From IMG/VR virus record IMGVR_UViG_3300049728_000074, positions 1-24,474 of that record: a DNA stretch of 24,474 nt, one strand, 5' to 3'. Under the pieces are notes generated by a model. The model searched no databases and was not told the DNA's origin. It saw only the letters and a list, made by a program, of their open reading frames with translations. Below are positions 15,390 through 22,232 of this stretch, in pieces. The first letter of the stretch is position 1, and each line of letters opens with the position of its first letter. This stretch comes from a virus. The translations under genes and the position numbers were made by a program.

Positions 15390-17122
15390 TAGTATCCTCT
15401 TCCTGAAAACATAGAACGAAGTTGAGCAGAACGGTGAGAGCCAGGACCACCCTGTGAAATCAGGTTGGAATAAGGCTGAGCTATTTGTTTCTGTTGTAAC
15501 TGATTCATCCTTAAAAACTTGGCGTCGGCAACCTTGTTCGTAGGATTTCGAAGAATCTGCGGGATATAGGCAGTCGCGTCGATCTGGTCGCAATACTTCC
15601 CCCTGGGGAAGGTGACTATCTCATTGAGATAATCCTGCTGTTTCCGCCTCATGAAGAATCGCCCAAACTCGATAATCGGTCCTAGGGTGTTCCGAATGCG
15701 CCATTCCTTCTTCGTGGTGATCTCGCCGTCCGGCCCCTCAACTTCCCCTTTCAACGGGATGATTCTGAGCTTATTCGGTTTGACGGTATTGAGGTACGTA
15801 AAATGAGGGAGTGCCAGCGATTGCCCTGCACAAGTTTCAAACCCTACTCCAGTAACATGCCACCTGGCTGCAATCTCATAGATTTTGTTGAAGAAGGTCT
15901 CGTGGCTGGAAGCCTCTGCCCAGCTTTCGAGCAGATAGTAATTGTTATCTTGAGACATCCCAAGGACAACAATTGCATGGCGACAGCGACCTGTTGCGGT
16001 GTGAGTGGGATCGCACGCAATAACAACGTCGAGTTTTCTATAGTGTAGATCGGGTCGGATAATACCATTCTTAGCCTCATGCCGAATCATCAGGCTGCCT
16101 TCAGCAGAGTCGGAGACTTTGTAGAAGTCATACCAGTTTATATCCGATTCGTTGAACTCGGCATCCTCTGGGGCACAGGGATTATTTAAGTACTGGCAGC
16201 TAAAGAGGTAGTTACCGTAGCGTTCCTTAAGGGTCAGAAGCTTTTCTACCGACCATTCCTCTGGAAATATCGGGGTGTCGATTGGATGGGCAGGGCAGCA
16301 GCCCCCCATCGCCGAGTGGGACTGGATATTAAAATGCTCATGCTCCCGGATGTGGGAGTTGAGGTCCCGATATCCCCACCGATTCCCAATAACGAGTTCG
16401 TCGCCTTCGTGATCGGCATCTGTACTGTCGTAAAGAGAGGAGACCAGCTTGTGGTACTCGATCGTCTTCTCCATCACCGAGACAGATTCAATTGCCTTCC
16501 TGCCAACAAGATCATCCTGGATAATCAGTCCGTTATAATGGCGAGACTGAGTAGCTCCACCAACTCCGATAAAGTCAAAGGTTCCTTCCCCGTGAGGTGG
16601 CGCTCCATCAGGAGGGCGAACCTGCAAGCTAAAGTCTGTCCACCTTTGATTTGGGCCCGGGAGGGTTTCCGGGAAGAGCGTCCGGTAGATGTCATTGGAC
16701 TCATAATGCCGCCTGATCTTTGACCCGAGCTTTGCTGCATTTGTAATGTTCTCAGAGACCAGGAGATTTCTCTTGGTACAATCATGCATCCTCAGCATAT
16801 GCCGGATGAACTCATCATCATAGCCGAGAGCCTGAAAGTCGTCAATGTCTCGTGTCGCCAGGGGTAGGACTCGCCACATCGGCATCCCCTCACCAGAGCA
16901 GGTGCTCTTGAAGTGATCACGAGGCATTTCAATCACGTCATGGAGGTGGTCGCATTCCATCGAACGACAGAATGGCAGGTGGAGACTTTCAGTCAAGCGC
17001 CTCCGCTTGAGGGCGATCTTGATAAAGTAGTAGAGAGAACCGAGCGAATTCAACCGATGCATCCTCAGCATGGTTACAGGGTCCATGTCTTGAGTGATCG
17101 GGATTGGCTCGAAGTATTTCAC
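15389..17122 (-). CDS. Terminase large subunit
   Basis: 577 residues from a GTG at 17122 (no strong SD; no better start nearby). The ATPase half has a degenerate Walker A-like loop EMPRDHFKST (about 65-73) and a Walker B-like LIIQDD (about 199-204), with Asp in place of the usual catalytic Glu after the first Asp. The nuclease half shows VIACDPTHT (Asp371), GFETCAGQ (Glu429) and CDQIDATAY (Asp512/Asp515), the expected acidic residues of the RNase H-like terminase nuclease. The enzyme pumps DNA through the portal and cuts concatemers. The small subunit gene lies immediately upstream. The C-terminal tail is Gln/Ser/Gly-rich. Confidence 0.9.
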   Translation of the reverse strand: MKYFEPIPITQDMDPVTMLRMHRLNSLGSLYYFIKIALKRRRLTESLHLPFCRSMECDHLHDVIEMPRDHFKSTCSGEGMPMWRVLPLATRDIDDFQALGYDDEFIRHMLRMHDCTKRNLLVSENITNAAKLGSKIRRHYESNDIYRTLFPETLPGPNQRWTDFSLQVRPPDGAPPHGEGTFDFIGVGGATQSRHYNGLIIQDDLVGRKAIESVSVMEKTIEYHKLVSSLYDSTDADHEGDELVIGNRWGYRDLNSHIREHEHFNIQSHSAMGGCCPAHPIDTPIFPEEWSVEKLLTLKERYGNYLFSCQYLNNPCAPEDAEFNESDINWYDFYKVSDSAEGSLMIRHEAKNGIIRPDLHYRKLDVVIACDPTHTATGRCRHAIVVLGMSQDNNYYLLESWAEASSHETFFNKIYEIAARWHVTGVGFETCAGQSLALPHFTYLNTVKPNKLRIIPLKGEVEGPDGEITTKKEWRIRNTLGPIIEFGRFFMRRKQQDYLNEIVTFPRGKYCDQIDATAYIPQILRNPTNKVADAKFLRMNQLQQKQIAQPYSNLISQGGPGSHRSAQLRSMFSGRGY

Positions 17123-17146
17123 TCGCTGTGCTCGGCTAGCCTCTGG

Positions 17147-17911
17147 CTAAGCCTCTCCCTCTTCTTGCAGAACCATGGGAATAGGATTCGATGGAATAGA
17201 TGGAATAGATGGGCGCTGCGCTTGGGCGATCACATCCGCCTTTCCATCACAGTCGCCCACCTCGTTCGCGGTAGAATCAAGACCTTCGCCAGAGACCGAA
17301 ACGGAAGGATGGGATGAAGTCCTGATTTCTGCCACTACTTTATTTCCCTGAAGACTCAGATAGGCAATCACGTTCTCAGGAAGCTGGGGGCCTCCGCTTC
17401 GCGGATCATTATCGCCGAAGGCAGGTGCCTTCCCCTGCTCGGTCAGTGTCTTATTGGGGTCGAATTGGAGAATCGTTTTAGCCGCCACCAGTGCGGAGCG
17501 CAGGTCTCGCCTCTGGGTGACTCCCTCCACAAGTGCCCGGAGTGCGGCTGGAACTGCGGCGCGAGCCAAGTCTCGAATCTGTTCATCCTCACCAGCGAGT
17601 TGTTCGTCAATCTGGGTTAGGCGACCTTCCAGGAGGCCATCTTCGATTTCCTTATAGGTTGGGGTCTTAATCGCCAACGCCAGCGCCTGAGGTGTCAGCC
17701 CTACCATATCCGCAATCTTCTGATCCGACATCCGACCTGCAACGCGGTAGCGTGCGATCTGCTCGTACCTAATGATGGACTTTGTGTTAGGGGCTCCAGC
17801 AGGCCGACCGGCGCCACTTGGAATAGGAGAACCTGCGGCTGTCTGCCCCGATGGCTGCGAAGCAGTGGCAGGATTTATCGACGGGCTGGTCGGCTTGTCA
17901 TAGGTCGGCAT
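17147..17911 (-). CDS. Terminase small subunit-like DNA-binding protein
   Basis: 254 residues; SD GGGGAG upstream. The first 45 residues are Pro/Ser/Gly-rich. A helix-turn-helix is visible at about 55-85 (YRVAGRMSDQKIADMVGLTPQAL), followed by KTPTYKEIEDGLLEG, a layout typical of small terminase subunits and related phage recognition proteins. A helical oligomerisation region follows (LAGEDEQIRDLARAAVPAALRALVEG). The C-terminal part is polar and low complexity. Being the first gene of the leftward block, just before the large subunit, supports a role in recognising the packaging site. Confidence 0.75.
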   Translation of the reverse strand: MPTYDKPTSPSINPATASQPSGQTAAGSPIPSGAGRPAGAPNTKSIIRYEQIARYRVAGRMSDQKIADMVGLTPQALALAIKTPTYKEIEDGLLEGRLTQIDEQLAGEDEQIRDLARAAVPAALRALVEGVTQRRDLRSALVAAKTILQFDPNKTLTEQGKAPAFGDNDPRSGGPQLPENVIAYLSLQGNKVVAEIRTSSHPSVSVSGEGLDSTANEVGDCDGKADVIAQAQRPSIPSIPSNPIPMVLQEEGEA

Positions 17912-17956
17912 TACGGTAGAATCTCCCCAGCAAATACACTTTCGCTTACAAGAGAC

Positions 17957-17985
17957 AGTGTAACTCCAATCTCTGCGAAGCGCAA
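17957..17985 (-). promoter_or_regulatory. Possible sigma70 promoter for the leftward virion operon
   Basis: On the minus strand TTGCGC (17980-17985) and TACACT (17957-17962) are separated by exactly 17 bases, about 45 bases before the small terminase start. Match to consensus is moderate (three and four of six). The spacing and place are right, but late promoters may use phage-specific factors. Confidence 0.35.
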
Positions 17986-18308
17986 GATAAATCTAAACGA
18001 TAAACACGTTATGATTGTTGGGTTTGCAAATAGTGTGTCACAAAGTGTAACACAAACTTGGACGGAGGATTCTTCGCATCCAACCTACTCGCTCCGCTCG
18101 GAGCCTTCGGCTACTTCTGCCTACAAGCAATCACCTACGAAGTAGGATTTCTAAAAATGGCAAAAAATTATTTATGGGTGAAGAAGCACTAAATATCAAA
18201 TTGAAATTTTAGGCCATGTCGATCCTGGCGGGGCTGTGATTCTCAAGTCTTTGACTTGGCGGTTGAGGTGGGAAGTAAATCATTCGATTGATTAAATCAC
18301 CTGATAGG

Positions 18309-18496
18309 ATATGATAAATCATATTGCGAAGTGGCCTTGCACGTTTGATTCCATTCTGTGTTAAGATTGGTAAAGGAACTTCAGTAACATTTCCACAGTT
18401 ACTATTGGAAATAGAATATACAGGACATGCAATATGATTATTCATTCCTTTACTTTCAGTAACTTACGAGGAAATATGATTATCAGTGTATGATAA
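18309..18496. repeat. Repeated TATGATWA motifs with dyad symmetry
   Basis: Copies of ATATGAT[A/T]A or its core lie at 18309, 18432, 18474 and 18489 on the plus strand. The first is part of a perfect palindrome ATATGAT-AA-ATCATAT (18309-18324), and the third and fourth overlap an inverted pair TTATCA-N5-TGATAA (18480-18496). The region is AT-rich and non-coding. Repeats like this may bind a regulator or replication initiator; none is proven. Confidence 0.45.
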
Positions 18497-18683
18497 ACTA
18501 TATGTCATATACTATGGTAAGTAGTAAGTCCTTTAGAATCAATGGGATAGCTTGTGGAAATCGTTTGGAAGCTAGCTTGCTATATATAGTAGTGTAACAG
18601 TTCTACCTGCGCAGCACGCGCTCGACAATAACATCAAACGCGGCACAGAGTACGGGAGTACTCTAGAAAGTAGAGGATTCAAA

Positions 18684-19031
18684 ATGACTATTGAAACTTC
18701 AGAACTGAACGGAATGCGCGATGCATTTGCGCTCGCATCGGAAGACGGGCAGAGAATCAATGCCAGTGACTCACGCGCGGTTGTCGTGGTCCTGAGCGAA
18801 GCGCAACATACCAAGCTTCTGAATATCCTAGAGCACGACCACGCTGGGAAGGAAAAGCACCTTGACGAATTGTGCGAGTCGATGATGGTGCAAGGGATCA
18901 CGGCTCGCATTCGGTCGATCGAATACAGCGAGAAGACAAAAAAGAATGCGGAGCTAGCGCGGCTGGTCGCGGAATGCAGGAATCCAGAAGAACTAGCAAG
19001 CTTGCTCACCAAACTGAAGTCACGTTCCTAA
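18684..19031 (+). CDS. Small helical protein, first gene of the rightward block
   Basis: 115 residues, SD AGAGGA about six bases before the ATG. The sequence is charged and mostly helical (LSEAQHTKLLNILEHDHAGKEKHLDELCESMM, then SIEYSEKTKKNAELARLVAECRNPEELASLLTKL) with a beta segment SRAVVVVLS near residue 30. No catalytic motif or HTH is evident. It is followed by a strong intrinsic terminator, so it is probably a one-gene transcript, as expected for an early or regulatory phage gene. Function unknown. Confidence 0.7.
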   Translation: MTIETSELNGMRDAFALASEDGQRINASDSRAVVVVLSEAQHTKLLNILEHDHAGKEKHLDELCESMMVQGITARIRSIEYSEKTKKNAELARLVAECRNPEELASLLTKLKSRS

Positions 19032-19069
19032 CTGCTTCGCATCTGATAGGATGCGCGGTTCTAGCAAGA

Positions 19070-19100
19070 GTCCCACCCTAACAAGGTGGGACGTTCTTTT
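19070..19100 (+). terminator. Intrinsic terminator
   Basis: Perfect 8-bp stem GTCCCACC/GGTGGGAC (19070-19077 and 19085-19092) with a 7-base loop, followed by GTTCTTTT. It ends the transcript of the preceding 115-residue gene and is followed directly by a palindromic operator. Confidence 0.85.
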
Positions 19101-19104
19101 GCTC

Positions 19105-19127
19105 AATTGTTCACGCTGTGAACGATT
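19105..19127. promoter_or_regulatory. Palindromic operator, copy 1
   Basis: GTTCAC-GCT-GTGAAC (19109-19123) with further symmetric flanks (AAT...ATT). A near-identical site lies at 23839-23863 in opposite orientation, and both are placed between an intrinsic terminator and a gene start. A dimeric repressor is the likely ligand; the regulator is not identified in this window. Confidence 0.6.
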
Positions 19128-19170
19128 AATCAAGAGAATGTAAACAATAAGCTGAAGGGAATCTACGATT

Positions 19171-19623
19171 ATGAATCGACCAATTCACATCACAGCATCG
19201 AAGGATAACGATGGGCGACTACGATATGCGGTTGCGCCGACCATTACTGCAAAGCATCGGGAGGCAGAACGGGGCTATGCTCGCCTGGCCCTCTACAATC
19301 TAATGGGAAGCACAACCGACCCTCTATCACCTCCTTTGCCGCTGGCTCCGCCTCGCAATGAGTGTGATTGCGTGAGCTGTCCGCCTCCAGCCCGCGTGCG
19401 ATTGCAGGGCAACGGCGGATTGCAACCTTCCTCAGTTGTACCGAGACCGGTGCTGCGCACCCCCGCTAGGCAGGCTTCCAGCCTGTGCTCGCAATGGGTT
19501 CCCCCGCACTATCACAAGTTCTTCTGTGCCCACGACCGCTTCCGCGGGCTCCCTTGCCCTGCTTGCAGGCGCAGTGCGGGCGAGGCTCGTGAATGGTTGG
19601 AGGAGATGGACATTACCGTCTGA
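19171..19623 (+). CDS. Cys/His-rich protein, zinc-binding candidate
   Basis: 150 residues; AAGGGA lies 11 bases before the ATG. The first 45 residues form an ordinary mixed domain (DGRLRYAVAPTITAKHREAERGYARLALYNLMG). The middle is Pro-rich and low complexity. Cys cluster C65-x-C-x2-C70 and a second group with C106, HYH (113-115), C119, H121, C129 and C132 (PCPAC) suggest one or two zinc sites. The end is a short helix (AREWLEEMDI). GC content is higher than in the surrounding spacers. First of a run of Cys-rich proteins. Reality of the frame is likely but not certain because of its low complexity. Confidence 0.55.
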   Translation: MNRPIHITASKDNDGRLRYAVAPTITAKHREAERGYARLALYNLMGSTTDPLSPPLPLAPPRNECDCVSCPPPARVRLQGNGGLQPSSVVPRPVLRTPARQASSLCSQWVPPHYHKFFCAHDRFRGLPCPACRRSAGEAREWLEEMDITV

Positions 19624-19797
19624 GGCGGAGGGATAGCGTGTCCGCTCACACACAGAGGCTAATGAGTGGATTGACTCATTATAAAGGACTTAGGAATTGT
19701 GAGTTAGTGCACGTACACACGCTCTGGGAGATATTCTTTTTTTATTTTCCACAGCTATGTATTTTATACTCTCCTTAGGGACTAAATATGCTATTCC

Positions 19798-19830
19798 ATA
19801 TATATATATGTATATATATATATTATATAA
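19798..19830. repeat. Alternating AT tract
   Basis: About 33 bases of almost pure alternating A/T with a single G (19810). Such DNA melts easily and can extrude cruciforms, so it may serve as an unwinding element, but it may also be only a slippage-prone simple repeat. Confidence 0.7.
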
Positions 19831-19879
19831 TTAGACATATGGTAGATCCTACAAATTTATATCACACTACTTTACCATT

Positions 19880-19918
19880 CCTTCGGAATTGGTATCCTTC
19901 GGACCTTCGGAATTGGTA
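19880..19918. repeat. Direct repeats CCTTCGGA / CCTTCGGAATTGGTA
   Basis: The 15-mer CCTTCGGAATTGGTA is present at 19880-19894 and 19904-19918, with the octamer CCTTCGGA also at 19896-19903. The first copy pairs with upstream TACCATTCC to make a 9-bp hairpin with one bulge. The CCTTCGG core recurs in other spacers of the right block. Confidence 0.75.
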
Positions 19919-20062
19919 ATAGTCAGAGACTAAACCGTAATTATGACACTTTTTGTCACTCCTCTAAGGGACACATAAAACAAAAAACGCGTATAGGAAG
20001 CTGTGTACGTTCGCACACTCACATATTCTATCTCTTTTAGATTCAATAGCTTAGTAAAATAG

Positions 20063-20111
20063 AGCGTGTTTGTTCTTTTACTTGACAAAACACGCTGTAT
20101 CTTGCTAAACT
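20063..20111 (+). promoter_or_regulatory. Strong sigma70 promoter with dyad across the -35 box
   Basis: TTGACA (20082-20087), 18-base spacer, TAAACT (20106-20111) preceded by TG at extended -10 position. A perfect inverted repeat AGCGTGTTT/AAACACGCT (20063-20071 and 20088-20096) brackets the -35 hexamer, which suggests a repressor site. It lies 30-60 bases upstream of the first of two paralogous zinc-protein genes and probably drives the run of genes that follows. Confidence 0.75.
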
Positions 20112-20143
20112 GTTTCCAGCTTGCTTTTAGAAAGTCACTACCA

Positions 20144-20452
20144 ATGAGCAGGAAATACAACCCGGATAAAGAGCGGTTTAATGTAAGGCCGAGATTAAGG
20201 GAATGGGAACCGGAGAGTCCGGTTTGTATGTGCGGGAGAAGTACGAGACCGACACACTGCCGACACTGTGGGTCTATATCGGTGAGGAAGAGAATTACCG
20301 ACGTAATTAAAATCCCTTCCCTGACTAATGAGTTTGAGTATGTAGTATTCTCTTATCACTGCATTCTTTGCAAAAAAGACTTCTATGAGAATATCCCATG
20401 TTCTGCACCTAGAGTTGAAATAGGTAGTGGGATAGTCGGGAGAATGAGATGA
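20144..20452 (+). CDS. Zinc-ribbon-like protein, paralogue 1
   Basis: 102 residues from the ATG at 20144. A frame reaches back to 20066 but would begin upstream of the transcription start predicted from the promoter. Cys pattern C28-x-C30-x8-C39-x2-C42, then C73-x2-C76 and C86, with the shared blocks HCRHCGS, IKIPSL and IPCSAP. The next gene has the same blocks in the same order, so the pair is a tandem duplication. The N-terminus is basic and charged. Zinc binding is expected; DNA, RNA or protein targets are not known. The stop overlaps the next start (ATGA). Confidence 0.75.
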   Translation: MSRKYNPDKERFNVRPRLREWEPESPVCMCGRSTRPTHCRHCGSISVRKRITDVIKIPSLTNEFEYVVFSYHCILCKKDFYENIPCSAPRVEIGSGIVGRMR

Positions 20453-21006
20453 CTACCTTTTTCAACAGAAATCGGATTGAGGGCGAAGATTTTGTGCCAC
20501 AAGAGCAGATTTGCTCTTGCAATCGGAGAACTTCCCCACCCCATTGCCGCAAGTGCGGCTCGGCATTTAAGTATGTAAGGCTGAGCGAGAGTAAGGTAAT
20601 TACGATTCCCAGTCTTTCAAGTACCGAGCCTGAACGAAAGATTATCGTGAAACGGTTTGTTTGCCGTAACTGCGGCTCAGCTTATTTTGAAGACACCCCC
20701 TGCAATGCACCTGAGTTAGTCCACCTCCCATCTAGGGAGGAGCAAGCGGCAATACGCCGTAATATCAGGGAAAAGCTAGGTGGGTCTAAAAAGAGTAGTG
20801 TTTCATCTACCGGAAAAGATGTTCTGGATTTGGTGAGGCACCTACAAAAGCAATTTCCTGCCAATGAGAATCTAAAAAGAATGGCAGGCGAATCTGACCC
20901 AAAGCAATTAGCCGAATCGGCAGAGATTTCATCTATTCTTGATGACAAGCCGATTATATCACAGGAAGAACAGGAAGAGTTTGAGAAGTGGCAGAAAGGC
21001 GAATGA
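20449..21006 (+). CDS. Zinc-ribbon-like protein, paralogue 2 with helical extension
   Basis: 185 residues; ATG overlaps the stop of paralogue 1 and has GGGAG eight bases upstream. Residues 20-90 repeat the layout of paralogue 1: C22-x-C24-x8-C33-x2-C36, IPSL, C72-x2-C75, TPC85NAP. A C-terminal extension of about 95 residues is helical and acidic (SREEQAAIRRNIREKLGG, DVLDLVRHLQKQF, QEEQEEFEKWQKGE) and is absent from paralogue 1. Two zinc sites are expected. A DNA- or protein-binding adaptor is plausible; exact function unknown. Confidence 0.75.
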   Translation: MTTFFNRNRIEGEDFVPQEQICSCNRRTSPPHCRKCGSAFKYVRLSESKVITIPSLSSTEPERKIIVKRFVCRNCGSAYFEDTPCNAPELVHLPSREEQAAIRRNIREKLGGSKKSSVSSTGKDVLDLVRHLQKQFPANENLKRMAGESDPKQLAESAEISSILDDKPIISQEEQEEFEKWQKGE

Positions 21007-21035
21007 GCCGAAGGCTCAGAAAGGGGAATAACCAG

Positions 21036-21371
21036 ATGAACCTACAATCTTTCAATCCCAACGTATCGGATTGGATCTCGCAGTTGTTCTGCTCCCATCC
21101 GCACGAATTTTGGTCTACCGAGACCACCCTCATCCGTAACTGCAACGGCAGCACCGCTGCTGTCCAACGGAGGGTTTTGGTCTGTAATCGGTGTGGGAAG
21201 ATTCATCGTATCTCCCAAGAGTTCACCCTCCCTTCAGGAGTTTTCGCCAGAATCTCTACCGACCTTCGGTCGCAAGAGCATTGGAAGGAGCAAGAGGCCC
21301 AATATCGGGCAGTTGCGGCCTACACGGATGAGTTCTTACGCCAGTCGCAGCGGCAGGAGGAGAAGCAATGA
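21036..21371 (+). CDS. Small CxH / CxxC protein, zinc-binding candidate
   Basis: 111 residues from the ATG at 21036 (AAAGGGG about 10 bases upstream). The frame also contains an ATG at 21003 that overlaps the previous stop, but with weaker SD; an AGCC-GAA-GGCT hairpin lies between the two. Potential ligands are C19, H21, C50 and C53 (FCSHPHEF, then VLVCNRCGKIH), a common one-zinc ribbon layout, followed by a helical polar C-terminus (QEHWKEQEAQYRAVAAYTDEF). Function unknown. Confidence 0.65.
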   Translation: MNLQSFNPNVSDWISQLFCSHPHEFWSTETTLIRNCNGSTAAVQRRVLVCNRCGKIHRISQEFTLPSGVFARISTDLRSQEHWKEQEAQYRAVAAYTDEFLRQSQRQEEKQ

Positions 21372-21973
21372 AATGTGAAGCGTGTCAGGGTCGCGGAGCA
21401 GTTAGCACAATGGATGGCGACTTGTGCTGCACAGAATGCCTAGGGACAGGGAGTGCCAACCCAGCGCAGCGTGACGAATATGCACGGTGCAAGAAGTGTG
21501 GCGGGGCTCAAGGTTACGGCTCCGCAATGCAAGGCGGCGGATTATGCAATTGCCTTGACGTTCCAGCGCAGCCCACGAGCGATAACGACGAATTGCGTAG
21601 CGAGCAGTTAAGCCGTTGTGAGCACCGAATGCGAGAAGCTAACAGTCATGGCGAGTGGTGCAGGACATGTGGGGAGGTCCTAAGGGGAGTAAAACAGCCT
21701 ACTATAGAGCAGCCGAAAGCGAAGATCAAACGGTACAGAGTAATGGTGATTGAACCGTTAAAGGAAGTCCAAGCCTACGAGCATCCCGAAGGCGCGTTCG
21801 TCCTCTACTCGGACCATATTGGCGAACTATATGAGGCTTATTTACTTGGCTGTGAAGATGAGTGCATACCTGAGCCAAAAACCTTTGAGCAGTTCAAGTC
21901 GTCATGGGGAGACAAAATGACTGAGGAATCAGAATTACCTATCGCAGAACGTCAGCCCAAGAGGAGGGGATGA
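21368..21973 (+). CDS. Multi-zinc protein with DnaJ-type CxxCxGxG repeats
   Basis: 201 residues; AGGAGGAG before the ATG and a 4-base overlap with the previous gene. Two CxxCxGxG repeats (CEACQGRG at 3-10, CTECLGTG at 21-28) are the signature of the DnaJ central zinc domain. Further pairs are CKKCGG (41-46), C60-x-C62, and C84 with CRTC (98-101). Residues 118-201 are a different, Cys-poor region (KIKRYRVMVIEPLKEVQAYEHPEGAFVLYSDHIGELYEAYLLG) that may be a separate alpha/beta domain. No J-domain is present here; a J-domain-like protein is encoded about 2 kb downstream. Likely a zinc-dependent protein or nucleic-acid binder. Confidence 0.7.
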   Translation: MKCEACQGRGAVSTMDGDLCCTECLGTGSANPAQRDEYARCKKCGGAQGYGSAMQGGGLCNCLDVPAQPTSDNDELRSEQLSRCEHRMREANSHGEWCRTCGEVLRGVKQPTIEQPKAKIKRYRVMVIEPLKEVQAYEHPEGAFVLYSDHIGELYEAYLLGCEDECIPEPKTFEQFKSSWGDKMTEESELPIAERQPKRRG

Positions 21974-21975
21974 AG

Positions 21976-22188
21976 ATGGATTGCAATACGCAGAATCAAC
22001 CGCAACGGTGCGATTGCCATAAATGCACTCAGGCTCGCTGGAAAATGTCACTGCAAGGCCAGATTATGAGCGCCGTGACGGTAACTAATACCCCTGCTGA
22101 CCATTACTGTCTGTGCGGTGTAGATACCAACGTCAATACACAAGGTATTTGCCTAGGGTGCGGGAAACCAATATGGAGGAGGGGATAA
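21976..22188 (+). CDS. Small Cys-rich zinc-binding protein
   Basis: 70 residues from the ATG at 21976, eight bases after GGAGG; an ATG at 21970 overlaps the previous stop but is too near the SD. Cys ligands come in groups: C12-x-C14-x2-C17, C45-x-C47, C59-x2-C62 (GICLGCGKP). At least one and probably two zinc sites. A short Thr/Val-rich middle separates them. The stop overlaps the start of a 14-codon micro-ORF (TAATG). Confidence 0.7.
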   Translation: MDCNTQNQPQRCDCHKCTQARWKMSLQGQIMSAVTVTNTPADHYCLCGVDTNVNTQGICLGCGKPIWRRG

Positions 22189-22232
22189 TGCCTGCGAAGG
22201 ATTGCCCTACCTGTGGAGGAAGCGATGACTAG
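22188..22232 (+). CDS. 14-residue CxxC micro-ORF
   Basis: Reads MPAKDCPTCGGSDD and stops at TAG. It has one of the strongest SDs of the window (GGAGGAGGGG, ATG eight bases after GGAGG). It starts in the stop codon of the previous gene and overlaps the start of the next by eight bases. Its CPTCGG matches the Cys pattern of the neighbouring zinc proteins. It may be a coupling leader, a real micropeptide, or the remnant of a longer zinc protein. Confidence 0.45.
   Translation: MPAKDCPTCGGSDD

Larger units (their letters stand above)
17912..18683. other. Central non-coding control spacer between divergent gene blocks
   Basis: 772 bp with no convincing gene, between the leftward virion block and the rightward block. 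It holds a possible leftward promoter (17957-17985), an imperfect dyad of TGTGT and ACACA arms (18034-18054), a palindrome GCTCCG-CT-CGGAGC with an adjacent AGCC-TTC-GGCT hairpin (about 18090-18112), a CCTAC-GAA-GTAGG hairpin (18134-18146), a CAAGTC-TTT-GACTTG hairpin (18244-18258), repeated TATGATWA motifs (18309-18496) and a TATATA-type -10-like stretch at 18581-18590 with TTGC just before it, which may start the rightward transcript. The heptamer AGTGTAA recurs near 17957, 18044 and 18591. A weak open frame on the minus strand (18209-18445) was not accepted. Confidence 0.6.
19624..20143. other. AT-rich non-coding spacer with repeats, hairpins and a promoter
   Basis: 520 bp without a convincing gene on either strand. 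It contains an 8-bp inverted repeat TAATGAGT/ACTCATTA (19660-19681), an alternating AT tract (19798-19830), three CCTTCGGA repeats within a hairpin (19873-19918), a TGACA-CTTTT-TGTCA hairpin (about 19943-19957), a GTGTACG/CGCACAC dyad near 20000, and a strong promoter with a dyad over its -35 box (20063-20111). AT tract plus repeats could mark a replication origin or a control region; there is no direct evidence. Confidence 0.55.

Noticed and set aside
16286-16723. Plus-strand 145-codon frame inside the large terminase gene
   Set aside because: Antisense shadow; the terminase reading has recognised ATPase and nuclease motifs.
18209-18445. Minus-strand 78-codon open frame in the central spacer
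   Set aside because: The SD (AAAGGA) abuts the ATG without proper spacing, the frame runs through dyads and AT-rich repeats, and composition is not protein-like. It may be a decayed gene at most.
18572-19012. Minus-strand 146-codon frame opposite the 115-residue gene
   Set aside because: It is antisense to a well-supported gene with SD and terminator; Ser/Arg-rich shadow composition.
19593-19778. Plus-strand 61-codon frame overlapping the end of the Cys/His-rich gene
   Set aside because: No SD; the downstream half runs into AT-rich non-coding sequence.
19798-19830. AT tract as a proven replication origin
   Set aside because: Only composition and nearby repeats support this; no initiator gene or conserved initiator boxes were seen.
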